Positions 1 through 6,258 of a stretch of DNA of 8,741 bases are shown one piece after another. The stretch lies in contig USBO01000069.1 in NCBI GenBank assembly GCA_900552955.1, positions 1-8,741 on the forward strand, read 5' to 3'. The stretch comes from an uncultured Alistipes sp. (lineage in GTDB: Bacteria; Bacteroidota; Bacteroidia; Bacteroidales; Rikenellaceae). The position numbers and the translations under genes were made by a program. The notes under the pieces are model-generated. The model saw only the letters and a list, made by a program, of their open reading frames with translations. It was not told where the DNA came from and did not search any database. Each line of letters starts with the position of its first letter. Positions within the stretch are counted from its first letter, which is position 1.

Positions 1-536
1 TGATGACGCTCTTCATGCTCATCGTGATTCTGGTCTACATCGTGATGGCCACGCAGTTCGAGTCGCTGATGTTCCCCTTCATCATCATGTTCACCATTCC
101 GCTGGCCTTCACCGGTACGTTCCTCGCCCTGTGGCTTACGGGCACGCCGTTGTCGATCATCGCCCTGATCGGAGCGATCATGCTGGTGGGTATCGTGACC
201 AAGAACGGTATCGTGCTGGTGGACTACACCAACCTGCTCGTCGAGCGCGGTTCGAGCGTCTTCGACGCGGTGGTGGCCGGCGGCAAGAGCCGTCTGCGTC
301 CGGTGCTGATGACGTCGTTCACCACGATCCTCGGCATGTTGCCCCTTGCGCTCGGCACGGGCGAAGGGTCGGAGACCTGGCAGCCGATGGGTATCGCCGT
401 GATCGGCGGTCTGACCTGCTCGACGCTGCTGACGCTGCTCGTTGTGCCGGTGCTCTACTCGGTCTTCGTCAACCGCCGGATCCGCAAGGCGCAGCAGAAG
501 CAGGCTGCGGCCAGACAAGCATCGTTGAACGCATAA
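1..536 (+). CDS. RND efflux transporter permease, C-terminal fragment (5' end outside the window)
   Basis: This is the last ~178 residues of an inner-membrane RND (AcrB/MexB-type) drug efflux pump, which exports compounds using the proton gradient together with a periplasmic adaptor and an outer-membrane channel. The frame is open from base 1, so the gene starts upstream; the ATG at 3 is internal. The visible part covers the final transmembrane helices. It contains GIVTKNGIVLVDYTN, then RLRPVLMTSFTTILGMLPLAL, then GEGSETWQPMGIAVIGGL and LLTLLVVPVLY, all hallmark segments of the RND C-terminal membrane domain. It ends in a basic, Gln/Ala-rich cytoplasmic tail. The stop is 15 bases before a small PII-like gene, so the two are probably co-transcribed. 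The family is certain; the substrate cannot be read from this part. Confidence 0.95.
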   Translation, partial: MTLFMLIVILVYIVMATQFESLMFPFIIMFTIPLAFTGTFLALWLTGTPLSIIALIGAIMLVGIVTKNGIVLVDYTNLLVERGSSVFDAVVAGGKSRLRPVLMTSFTTILGMLPLALGTGEGSETWQPMGIAVIGGLTCSTLLTLLVVPVLYSVFVNRRIRKAQQKQAAARQASLNA

Positions 537-551
537 AACTCACGCAATATC

Positions 552-845
552 ATGAAAGCCGTATTCATATCTTACAACCAGGCATTGACCGACCCCGTGC
601 AGGAGATTCTCGACACGCTCGGCGTGCGGGGCTTCACCAAATGGGAACTGACGATGGGCCGCGGAACGTTCGACGGCGAGCCGCACTACGGAACCCATGC
701 GTGGCCTTCGATGAATTCGTCGATCCTGACGATCGTCGAGGACGAGAAGGTGACGCCGCTGCTCGACGCCTTGCGCAAACTCGATGCGCAGACCAAGATG
801 CAGGGCTCGCGTGCCTTCGTCTGGAATGTCGAACAGGTGATGTGA
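552..845 (+). CDS. Small PII-like (ferredoxin-fold) protein linked to an RND pump
   Basis: A 97-residue soluble protein starting MKAVFISYNQ, 15 bases after the RND permease stop. Its order of segments fits the small PII/DUF3240-like ferredoxin fold: strand MKAVFISYN, helix LTDPVQEILDTLG, strand FTKWELTMGRG, a long loop (about residues 38-54, FDGEPHYGTHAWPSMNS) where PII proteins have their T-loop, strand SSILTIVED, helix VTPLLDALRKLDAQ, and a last strand RAFVWNVEQV. In other bacteria, small PII-like proteins are encoded beside RND metal or drug pumps and are thought to sense or modulate them. That role is inferred here from position and fold. The length (~100 aa) suits the family. The gene ends just before a strong hairpin, so it is the last gene of the efflux operon. 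Confidence 0.7.
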   Translation: MKAVFISYNQALTDPVQEILDTLGVRGFTKWELTMGRGTFDGEPHYGTHAWPSMNSSILTIVEDEKVTPLLDALRKLDAQTKMQGSRAFVWNVEQVM

Positions 846-871
846 TCTTCGTGCATCGCACCGAAAATGCA

Positions 872-902
872 AACGCCGCCGCCCGGAAAGGGCGGCGGCG
901 TT
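872..902. terminator. Strong GC-rich hairpin between convergent genes
   Basis: Perfect 13-base-pair stem: AACGCCGCCGCCC at 872-884 pairs with GGGCGGCGGCGTT at 890-902 around the loop GGAAA. It sits 26 bases after the PII-like gene and 67 bases beyond the end of the opposing small membrane gene. It has only a weak T-tract on either strand (TTCGTCTGTCTG on +, TGCATTTTCGG on -). It probably serves both directions. Confidence 0.75.
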
Positions 903-969
903 CGTCTGTCTGAAAAAAGAGGATGCCGCCTGCGTGACATCCCCGTTGCGCCTGTCCGTGCGAACGGCG

Positions 970-1173
970 TCAGTCGAAATCCTCGGTGTTCATGATCTTC
1001 ATGATCCGAAGTTGCCGGCGCATGACGGTCAGTATGGCGAAAAGAACCACCGACGCCACAGCTCCGATGCCGGCGAAGAGGAAACTGCCGATCGAGAATT
1101 GCCACAGGGTGAAGACGACGAACGCGACGAGTGCGATCGAACAGAGAATCATCAGAATTTTCAGACCTTTCAT
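970..1173 (-). CDS. Small two-helix membrane protein, unknown function
   Basis: A 67-residue protein beginning MKGLKILMILCSIALVAF. It has two hydrophobic stretches, about residues 5-24 and 28-48, separated by a short turn (WQFSIGS). A basic segment (MRRQLRIMKIMN) and an acidic end (TEDFD) follow. This looks like a hairpin in the inner membrane with a short cytoplasmic tail. No domain is recognised and no function can be assigned. The ATG is preceded by an A-rich stretch (AACAATAACC), which is typical of Bacteroidetes leaders. A TATCTTTG -7 box about 105 bases upstream (1276-1283) suggests it has its own promoter and a leader of roughly 100 bases. It lies downstream of ung on the same strand, 137 bases away. 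Confidence 0.65.
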   Translation of the reverse strand: MKGLKILMILCSIALVAFVVFTLWQFSIGSFLFAGIGAVASVVLFAILTVMRRQLRIMKIMNTEDFD

Positions 1174-1275
1174 AACAGTCGGTTATTGTTGTGTGTGTGC
1201 GTGCGGGTCGTCCCGTCCCTCGGGAGGGTGCGGGCCGCAGTGCGGTCGCTCTTCGGGCGGAGGGACATCCGCAGA
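1174..1275 (-). other. GC-rich leader with inverted repeats ahead of the small membrane gene
   Basis: Between the -7 box and the ATG of the small membrane gene the leader can fold. GTCCCT (1215-1220) pairs with AGGGAC (1261-1266). Within or competing with it are CCCTC-GG-GAGGG (1217-1228, loop too tight alone) and CCGCA-G-TGCGG. This may be a structured 5' UTR or the terminator region of ung. No known riboswitch is recognised. Confidence 0.3.
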
Positions 1276-1283
1276 CAAAGATA
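1276..1283 (-). promoter_or_regulatory. Bacteroidetes -7 box for the small membrane gene
   Basis: On the minus strand this reads TATCTTTG, an exact match to the TAnnTTTG -7 element. I do not see a good TTTG -33 element at about 20 bases upstream, so the assignment rests on the -7 box and on position between ung and the next gene. Confidence 0.45.
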
Positions 1284-1310
1284 TGCAAAAATCGCGTTAA
1301 TCCTGCACCG

Positions 1311-1973
1311 TCACCAGACGATCGCCTCTTTTCCGTGGCTGACGAGGTATTCGTTGGCCTGCGAGAAGTGCCGGCAGCCGAAGAATCCGCGGTAGACCGA
1401 GAGCGGCGAAGGGTGGACGGCTTTCAGCACGCAGTTGTTCAGCGGACTTGCGATGGCGCCTTTGCGCTGGGCGTAGCTGCCCCAGAGCATGTAGACGATC
1501 CCCGTCTTGCGTTCGGCGATGGCGCGGACGACGGCGTCGGTGAAGGTCTCCCATCCGCGTCCGGCGTGCGAGGCGGCCTGATGCGCCCGAACGGTCAGCA
1601 CCGAGTTGAGCAGCAGCACGCCCTGTTCTGCCCAGCGGTCGAGGTTGCCCGACGGCGGTACGGGCGTACCCACGTCGGTCGAAATCTCCTGGAAGATGTT
1701 CTGTAGCGACGGGGGAAACGGAACGCAGTCGCCCACCGAGAAGCAGAGGCCGTTGGCCTGTCCCTCACCGTGATAGGGGTCCTGCCCGATGATGACCACC
1801 TTGAGTTTGTCGAACGGGCATTTGTCGAACGCGCGGAAGATGTTGTTGCCGCGCGGAAAGATGCGCTGCGTGGCGTATTCGTTGCGCACGAACTCGGCGA
1901 GTTGCGCGAAATAGAGTTTTTCGAATTCGGGGGCCAGCAGTTCGTGCCAGTCAGGTGCTATCTTTACGTTCAT
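1311..1973 (-). CDS. ung: Uracil-DNA glycosylase, family 1
   Basis: It removes uracil from DNA by cleaving the N-glycosidic bond, which starts base-excision repair in the cytoplasm. The 220 residues match the usual family-1 length. The water-activating motif GQDPYHG is at 63-69 (catalytic Asp65). FPPSLQNIF (86-94) and LLNSVLTV (120-127, which includes the uracil-contacting Asn) follow, then the DNA-intercalation motif HPSPLS at 187-192 (His187). All key residues are present. MNVKIAPDW at the first ATG fits the family's N-terminus (TWxxxL...). It is probably transcribed alone or with the small membrane gene; the upstream PH-like gene ends 115 bases away. Nothing looks damaged. Confidence 0.97.
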   Translation of the reverse strand: MNVKIAPDWHELLAPEFEKLYFAQLAEFVRNEYATQRIFPRGNNIFRAFDKCPFDKLKVVIIGQDPYHGEGQANGLCFSVGDCVPFPPSLQNIFQEISTDVGTPVPPSGNLDRWAEQGVLLLNSVLTVRAHQAASHAGRGWETFTDAVVRAIAERKTGIVYMLWGSYAQRKGAIASPLNNCVLKAVHPSPLSVYRGFFGCRHFSQANEYLVSHGKEAIVW

Positions 1974-1991
1974 AGTCGCTGGGATTTTCCG

Positions 1992-1999
1992 TAAAAGTA
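1992..1999 (-). promoter_or_regulatory. Weak -7-like box ahead of ung
   Basis: On the minus strand this reads TACTTTTA, one base from TAnnTTTG, about 18 bases before the ung ATG. No clear -33 TTG lies at the right distance. It is a weak candidate. Confidence 0.22.
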
Positions 2000-2013
2000 A
2001 TAAAAAAGATTGT

Positions 2014-2036
2014 ATCGTCTGACATTTACGGACGAT
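2014..2036 (-). terminator. Possible weak hairpin after the PH-like gene
   Basis: ATCGTC (2014-2019) can pair with GACGAT (2031-2036) around an 11-base loop. On the minus strand it is followed after a few bases by a T-rich run (ACAATCTTTTTTATT). This could end the M23-to-PH operon just before ung. The stem is only 6 base pairs, so the call is weak. Confidence 0.3.
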
Positions 2037-2088
2037 TTTATTCAGCGAAAGGGCCGGCGTAGGGGAACGGTTGGCGGGTGGAGCCTTC

Positions 2089-2580
2089 CTATTCGGGTTG
2101 CAGCAGGGTCACCAGCTCGTCGGCTTCGGCGCACGACACGTAATAGCGCTGTTCGTAAATGTCGACGATCTCGACCAGATTGTTCCACTCCGAGGCATAG
2201 ACGACCACCTTCTCGAAACTCTTCAGATCGAAGTAATAGCCGTAATAGCCGAAGAATCCGAATCCTCCGAAAAGGGGGAGCACCCAACGCATCTGCCGCG
2301 GATCGACCCGCTGCACGGAGGCGATCTCGATGCGGGGAATCTCGGTCATGTCCAACAGGCACAGGATTTCGACCGTGGCCTTCTTGACCACGATCCTGCG
2401 CGGAATCGAGAGCGACATCAGGGCAAAGAGGGCGACGGTCAGCGAGACGAACCACGCCGAGAGGTATCCTCCGGTATAGAGCGTATGCAGCCCCAGGCCG
2501 ACGAGCGCCAGCAGCAGCACGTAGAATGCGCTGAGGTAGAGCGTCGGACGGTTGAACTGATAGTTGAAGACCCGTTTCAT
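2089..2580 (-). CDS. PH-like domain membrane protein
   Basis: A 163-residue protein with a basic N-terminus (MKRVFNYQFNRPT). Two transmembrane helices follow, at about 14-36 and 41-59, and then a predicted cytoplasmic strand-rich domain from IPRRIVVKKATVEI to the end. The layout (two helices, then RR-I-V, -IPRIEIASVQRV-, a Gly/Tyr/Phe-rich stretch GGFGFFGYYGYYFD at 105-118, and a helix-ended tail SCAEADELVTLLQ) is that of bacterial PH-domain membrane proteins. The molecular role of these proteins is not established. Its ATG overlaps the ispD stop as ATGA, so it is translationally coupled to ispD and is the last gene of the operon. The family call rests on layout, not on catalytic residues. 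Confidence 0.7.
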   Translation of the reverse strand: MKRVFNYQFNRPTLYLSAFYVLLLALVGLGLHTLYTGGYLSAWFVSLTVALFALMSLSIPRRIVVKKATVEILCLLDMTEIPRIEIASVQRVDPRQMRWVLPLFGGFGFFGYYGYYFDLKSFEKVVVYASEWNNLVEIVDIYEQRYYVSCAEADELVTLLQPE

Positions 2581-3272
2581 GTTTCGTTGCGTTGTTTGAG
2601 AATGGATTCCGCGACGGCGAGGTCGTCGCGGGTGGTGATTTTCAGATTGGTCGGCTCTCCTTCGACGAGCCGCAGGGAACCGCCCGCAGCCTCGAAGACC
2701 GTCGCGTCGTCGGTGAAGGCGGGATCGAATGCCTGTGCATAGGCGCTGCGCAGCGCCTCGGCGCGGAAGAACTGGGGGGTCTGGACGCTGCGCAGCGTCG
2801 CCCGATCCACGGGATGCGAAGTGCCGTCCTCGGCGACGATGCGGAACGAATCGACCGGCCGCACGACGGGCACGGCCGACCCTTCCCGCTCGGCCGTGCG
2901 GGCGATGCGCCGGATGCAGTCGTGCGTGGCCAGCGGACGCACGCCGTCCTGCACGCCGATCAGGGTGCAGACGTCGCTGAGCGCGGCGATGCCGTTGGCG
3001 ACGGAGTGGAACCGTTCGGCCCCGCCGGCCGCGGTACGGTGTGCGGCCACGTCGAAACGTCGGGCATAGTCCTGCCAGAAGCCGATGTAGTCGGCCGGCA
3101 GGACGACGACGATCTCGGCGTCGGGCAGCGCCTCGGCGAAGTTGTTGATCGTATGGGCCAGGATGGGCAGCCCGTCGAGCAGCATGAACTGCTTGGGCAG
3201 GTTGTTTCCCATGCGCGAGCCGCTGCCGCCAGCCACGACGACGACACCTATGTGCGATGTTATGCTTTCCAT
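2577..3272 (-). CDS. ispD: 2-C-methyl-D-erythritol 4-phosphate cytidylyltransferase
   Basis: IspD joins CTP to 2-C-methyl-D-erythritol 4-phosphate, giving CDP-ME and pyrophosphate, in the MEP pathway to isopentenyl diphosphate. The 231 residues are the normal length. The nucleotide-binding signature AGGSGSRMG is at 14-22 with Lys27 in PKQF. GGAERFHSV (83-91), VQDGVRP (107-113), TPQFF (165-169), TDDA (187-190) and EGEPTNLKITTRDDL (204-218, with Lys211) are all present, so the enzyme should be active. The start overlaps the end of the upstream YhbP-like gene by 13 bases, and the stop overlaps the next ATG as ATGA. The order M23 peptidase, YhbP-like, ispD, PH-like suggests one transcript, without an obvious shared pathway beyond envelope and isoprenoid carrier supply. 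Confidence 0.97.
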   Translation of the reverse strand: MESITSHIGVVVVAGGSGSRMGNNLPKQFMLLDGLPILAHTINNFAEALPDAEIVVVLPADYIGFWQDYARRFDVAAHRTAAGGAERFHSVANGIAALSDVCTLIGVQDGVRPLATHDCIRRIARTAEREGSAVPVVRPVDSFRIVAEDGTSHPVDRATLRSVQTPQFFRAEALRSAYAQAFDPAFTDDATVFEAAGGSLRLVEGEPTNLKITTRDDLAVAESILKQRNET

Positions 3273-3697
3273 ATCAGTTTTTTTCCGAATCCGAGCGTGT
3301 TGTCGGTGAATTTAATGTAATCGGGCGTCAGCGCCCACAGCGTCAGCTCCGTCAGTGCGACGGCATAGGGGAAACGGCGCAGATAACGTCGTCGATCCTC
3401 CTCGTCGCCGCGTGCCGCCGTGCCGCAGAGCTGCACACCCTGTATCTTTCCCACGATCCGTGTTTCGAGGACGACCGAAGCGGCGACCCGCCGCTCGGCG
3501 AGCATCTCCCGTGCATGGCGCGTCGCCGCGTCGGCGGCGAAAATCAGCCGGTTGCGCACGGCGTCGTAGGCGTAGAACGCGTTGGAGCAATAGGGCGCTC
3601 CGTCAGCCACGGTGGCCAGCGTCAGCACGTGATGCCGAGCGAGGAACCGTGCGATCCGTTCGTCGACGGGCGGTGTGTGTGGCTGCGCTGCGTTCAT
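3260..3697 (-). CDS. YhbP/UPF0306-family protein (PNPOx-like flavin-binding fold)
   Basis: A 145-residue protein starting MNAAQPHTPPVDERIARFL. It resembles E. coli YhbP (~147 aa), a member of the pyridoxamine-phosphate-oxidase-like split-barrel group. RHHVLTLATVADGAPYCSNAFYAYD (21-45) is the first barrel strand pair. ATRHAREML (58-66) and KIQGVQLCG (84-92) follow, and the C-terminal signature IKFTDNTLGFGKKLIW (128-143) closely matches what I recall of the YhbP tail. The substrate and cofactor are unknown; FMN or a related flavin is typical of the fold. The start is set by the ATGA overlap with the stop of the upstream M23 gene (ATG at 3697-3695), which implies coupled translation. A much longer upstream reading in this frame is antisense to the M23 gene and is not real. 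Confidence 0.85.
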   Translation of the reverse strand: MNAAQPHTPPVDERIARFLARHHVLTLATVADGAPYCSNAFYAYDAVRNRLIFAADAATRHAREMLAERRVAASVVLETRIVGKIQGVQLCGTAARGDEEDRRRYLRRFPYAVALTELTLWALTPDYIKFTDNTLGFGKKLIWKA

Positions 3698-4974
3698 CGT
3701 CCGATGCGGATGGAATCGAGTTGCGTGATGCGCAGCGAATCGCTCACCTCGCCTTCGAGTTCGGCCACGATGCGGTCGCGCACGAATTCGAAGGCCGCGC
3801 GGTTTCCTTCGGCGATCGGTTCGGCCGGCTCGGAGGGCGCTTTGAGCGGGTCGATCGGCTTGCCGTTGCGCCAAAGCCGGAAGTCGAGGTGCGGGCCGGT
3901 CGAAGCGCCGGTGCTGCCCACGTAGCCGATCAGTTGGCCCTGCGACACGCGCGAACCCTTTGCGATGCCTTTGGCGAAACGGCTCAGATGCAGGTACCCG
4001 CTCATCATGTTGCCCGGGTGCTTGATCTTGAGCGTGTTGCCGCCACCGCCTCCCCAGCCCTTGAAGGTCACCGTGCCGTCTGCCACGGCGTGGACGGGCG
4101 TTCCCTTCGGTGCGGCGTAGTCGACGCCGTGGTGGGGGCGGTAGATCTTGTAGATCGGATGCAGCCGGGCATTGGAGAAGCGCGAGCTGATGCGCGAATA
4201 CTTCAACGGAGCCTTGAGCAGTTGTTTGCGCAGGCTGCCGCCGCTGATATCCCAGTACTGGATGCGGTCGTTCTGCCGGAAGGGGACGGCGTAATACTCC
4301 TTGCCGCCGTGGCTGAACTTGGCGCCCCACACGCGGCCGATGCCGACGGCCGTGGTGTCGACGAACCGCTCGTCGTAGATCACCGTGAAGGCGTCGCCCT
4401 TCTGAATGCCGAAGAAGTCGATGCTCCACTGGTAGATCTCCTCCAGCTCTGCGGCCAGCGCGTAGGGCATCCCTTCGCGCATGATGGCGCCCCAGAGCGA
4501 ACTTTCGATGGTGGCCTGCTTCTTCCGGCGGCGGACGCTCACGGGCTTTTCGCCGAGCGTAACGCTGACCGAATCGGCGTCGTGGAGGGCGAAGACGACG
4601 TACTGCGAGGCGTTGCGTTCGTAAACCAAATAGTCCAGATGCGGCGTGTTGAGCGAATCTTCGTGGATGAAAGCGGTGTAGGGATTTCCTGCGCGAATGC
4701 TTCCCAGCGGAAATTCGCTCTTTGCGACGCGGTCGAGGCGGTCGACGGTCGCTGCGCCCACTCCGTAACGGTTGAGGATGCGGCCCATCGTCTCGCCAGG
4801 GGCGATCTCACCGTGTTCGACGCGATAGTCGTCGACCGGAATGCCGTAGAGCAGATTCCGTTCGGCGACCGGTTCGGCCGTCTTGTCGTCCGAGGCGGCG
4901 GTGTTTCCCGATCCGCAACTCCAGGCGATCCATGCGACGCCCAGCGCCGCGAGTGTCATCAGTCGTTTCATCAT
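3694..4974 (-). CDS. M23 (LytM-type) metallopeptidase lipoprotein
   Basis: A 426-residue envelope protein, probably a peptidoglycan endopeptidase or a LytM-type regulator. The N-terminus MMKRLMTLAALGVAWIAWSC is a lipoprotein signal with the lipobox AWSC (Cys20), so it should be anchored in the outer or inner membrane. Residues 40-260 hold a LysM/OapA-like region (IAPGETMGRILNRYGV) and a strand-rich region. The peptidase core runs from about 262: RPHHGVDYAAPKGTPV (279-294, HxxxD zinc ligands), GYLHLS (326-331, catalytic His329) and STGPHLDF (358-365). The last motif is HLD where the classic family has HxH, so one zinc ligand is Asp364 instead of His. The start is ambiguous by one codon (ATGATG), and a TATCTTTG box ends 5 bases upstream, so a transcript from that box would be almost leaderless. 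It is the first gene of the operon with the YhbP-like gene, ispD and the PH-like gene. Confidence 0.93.
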   Translation of the reverse strand: MMKRLMTLAALGVAWIAWSCGSGNTAASDDKTAEPVAERNLLYGIPVDDYRVEHGEIAPGETMGRILNRYGVGAATVDRLDRVAKSEFPLGSIRAGNPYTAFIHEDSLNTPHLDYLVYERNASQYVVFALHDADSVSVTLGEKPVSVRRRKKQATIESSLWGAIMREGMPYALAAELEEIYQWSIDFFGIQKGDAFTVIYDERFVDTTAVGIGRVWGAKFSHGGKEYYAVPFRQNDRIQYWDISGGSLRKQLLKAPLKYSRISSRFSNARLHPIYKIYRPHHGVDYAAPKGTPVHAVADGTVTFKGWGGGGGNTLKIKHPGNMMSGYLHLSRFAKGIAKGSRVSQGQLIGYVGSTGASTGPHLDFRLWRNGKPIDPLKAPSEPAEPIAEGNRAAFEFVRDRIVAELEGEVSDSLRITQLDSIRIGR

Positions 4975-4979
4975 ACGGA

Positions 4980-5010
4980 CAAAGATACGAATAAGCGAGG
5001 GCAAAAGCAA
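4980..5010 (-). promoter_or_regulatory. Promoter-like arrangement in repeat unit 1
   Basis: On the minus strand, TTG (5010-5008), exactly 20 bases, then TATCTTTG (4987-4980). This fits the Bacteroidetes -33/-7 layout. The expected start site is within a few bases of the M23 start codon, so it would give a nearly leaderless mRNA. Confidence 0.5.
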
Positions 5011-5052
5011 GCTCGCTTGCATTTTGCCGAGCGGGAGTATTTTCGACACAGT

Positions 5053-5084
5053 CAAAGATACGAAAAGTCGAGCGCAGAAGCAAA
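5053..5084 (-). promoter_or_regulatory. Promoter-like arrangement in repeat unit 2 (best match)
   Basis: On the minus strand, TTTG (5084-5081), exactly 20 bases, then TATCTTTG (5060-5053), a full match to both Bacteroidetes elements. It would give the M23 operon a leader of about 75 bases that contains unit 1. Confidence 0.55.
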
Positions 5085-5126
5085 CTTTAGTTTGGTTCTG
5101 CCGAGACGGAGTATCTTCGACGAAGT

Positions 5127-5158
5127 CAAAGATACGAATAAGCCGAAAACAAACGCAA
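5127..5158 (-). promoter_or_regulatory. Promoter-like arrangement in repeat unit 3
   Basis: On the minus strand, TTG (5158-5156), 21 bases, then TATCTTTG (5134-5127). It is slightly less ideal than unit 2, and would give a leader of about 150 bases through units 2 and 1. Confidence 0.4.
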
Positions 5159-5280
5159 GCGTCAGCTTGGTTCTGTCGGGACGGAGTATCTTCGGCGCCG
5201 CCGAAAGTTGCGAAGAAAACGCCCGAACCCCGTCGAATATTGCCTCGTCGATCCTTTTTCGGCGGTTTCGATGCCGATTG

Positions 5281-5312
5281 TTTGGGCAATCCGAATCTTT
5301 TTGCTACCTTTG
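5281..5312 (+). promoter_or_regulatory. Promoter for lpxK
   Basis: TTTG (5281-5284), exactly 20 bases, then TACCTTTG (5305-5312), a full match to the Bacteroidetes -33/-7 consensus. It lies 28 bases before the ATG at 5341. A start site near 5317 would give a leader of about 24 bases, which argues for the ATG at 5341 over the TTG at 5317. Confidence 0.75.
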
Positions 5313-5340
5313 AAATTTGAGAGATTGCGTGCTGAAAGAG

Positions 5341-6258
5341 ATGTTCAAATTCCTGCTGGCTCCTGCTTCGTGGCTGTATAAGATGGCGGTTCTGTTCCGC
5401 CATCAGCTCTTCGATTGGGGCATTCTGCACAGCGAACGCTTCGACATTCCGGTCATCTGCATCGGCAACATCACCGTCGGAGGCACGGGCAAGACGCCGC
5501 TGGCCGAGATGATCGTCGACTACATGTCGCAGACGCACCGTGTGGCGCTGTTGTCGCGCGGTTACGGCCGCCGCACGCGCGGCTACCGCGAGGTGACGGT
5601 TTCGGACCGCTATCTCGACGTGGGCGACGAACCGTTGCAGATCAAACGCAAGTTCCCTCACGTGTGCGTCGCGGTGTGCGAACGGCGGGCGGACGGCATC
5701 CGCCGCATCCGTGCCGAACACCCCGAGGTCGATCTGATCGTGATGGACGACGGCTTCCAGCACCGCTACGTGGAGGCGAAGGTCAACGTCGTCCTGGTCG
5801 ACGCCACGCGTCCCGTGCAGGAGGACAGGATGCTGCCGCTCGGTACGCTGCGCGACGTGCCCGGGCAGTTGCACCGCGCCAACTACTTCATCGTGACCAA
5901 GTGTCCCGAGGAGATGAACGCCCTCGACCGGCGCATCATGCGCAAGGTGCTCATCGAAGCGGCCTACCAAAGCATCTATTTCACCCGCATGGAGGCATTC
6001 CGTCCGCAGCCCGTTTTCGCCGAGGCGCCGGCCGACGGGTTCGGCCCGGGGACGGAGGTGATCCTCATGTCGGGGATCGGCAATCCGGCACAGTTCGTGC
6101 GCGGAGCCAGGGCGACCTATCGCGTGGTCGGCGAACTGCGATTCGACGATCATCACGTCTACCGCGTGAAGGACCTCAAGGCGCTGGCGAGGCTGCTGAC
6201 GGAGCATCCCGATGCGATGGTGCTCACGACGGAGAAGGATGCCGTGAAGCTGGCCAAC
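5341..6258 (+). pseudogene. lpxK: Tetraacyldisaccharide 4'-kinase, C-terminally truncated
   Basis: LpxK phosphorylates the 4' position of the lipid A disaccharide at the inner face of the inner membrane, a late step of lipid A synthesis. Seen here: an N-terminal hydrophobic/amphipathic helix (FKFLLAPASWLYKMAVLF), the P-loop GNITVGGTGKTP (42-53), LSRGYGRRTRGY (71-82), MDDGFQHR (135-142), LPLGTLRD (165-172), FDDHH (268-272) and LTTEKDAVKL (295-304). After TTEKD the family normally continues for some 50 more residues, completing the C-terminal core. Here the sequence switches to IS110. The catalytic motifs are intact, but the protein could not fold normally as written. Since lipid A synthesis is usually essential, a truncated sole copy would be surprising. 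The flanking promoter and the GC-rich codon use match the genes to the left. Confidence 0.88.

Larger units (their letters stand above)
4980..5200. repeat. Three tandem ~74-base palindromic repeat units
   Basis: Units begin at 4980, 5053 and 5127, each with CAAAGATACGAA. A degenerate fourth start (CGAAAGTTGCGAA) is at about 5202. Each unit has an inner hairpin: GGCAAAAGCAAGC (5000-5012) with GCTTGC-a-TTTTGCC (5015-5028); GCAGAAGCAAACT (5074-5086) with AGTTTGGTTCTGC (5089-5101, one mismatch); CAAGC (5156-5160) with GCTTG (5165-5169). A second hairpin spans each unit border, for example GTATCTTCGAC (5111-5121), loop GAA, GTCAAAGATAC (5125-5135). At the third border the inner stem changes from CGAC/GTC to CGGC/GCCG (5191-5205), so pairing is kept while bases change. 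There is no ORF of its own and no spacers, so this is not a CRISPR. Confidence 0.85.

Noticed and set aside
131..913. A 260-codon plus-strand frame overlapping the RND and PII-like genes
   Set aside because: Arg/Asp-rich out-of-frame translation of two genes with clear family motifs; it even runs into the terminator hairpin.
2592..3320. A 242-codon plus-strand frame over ispD
   Set aside because: Antisense shadow of ispD, whose motifs are complete.
4980..5200. CRISPR array
   Set aside because: The units abut without unique spacers, are ~74 bases long, diverge in sequence and contain two hairpins each; there are no cas genes.
3355..5313. A 652-codon open frame on the plus strand
   Set aside because: It is antisense to the M23 and YhbP-like genes, whose motifs are clear. 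Long antisense frames are common in GC-rich coding DNA.
5317..5340. TTG at 5317 as the lpxK start
   Set aside because: It would fall at the expected transcription start site of the promoter at 5281-5312. The ATG at 5341 gives the typical LpxK N-terminus.
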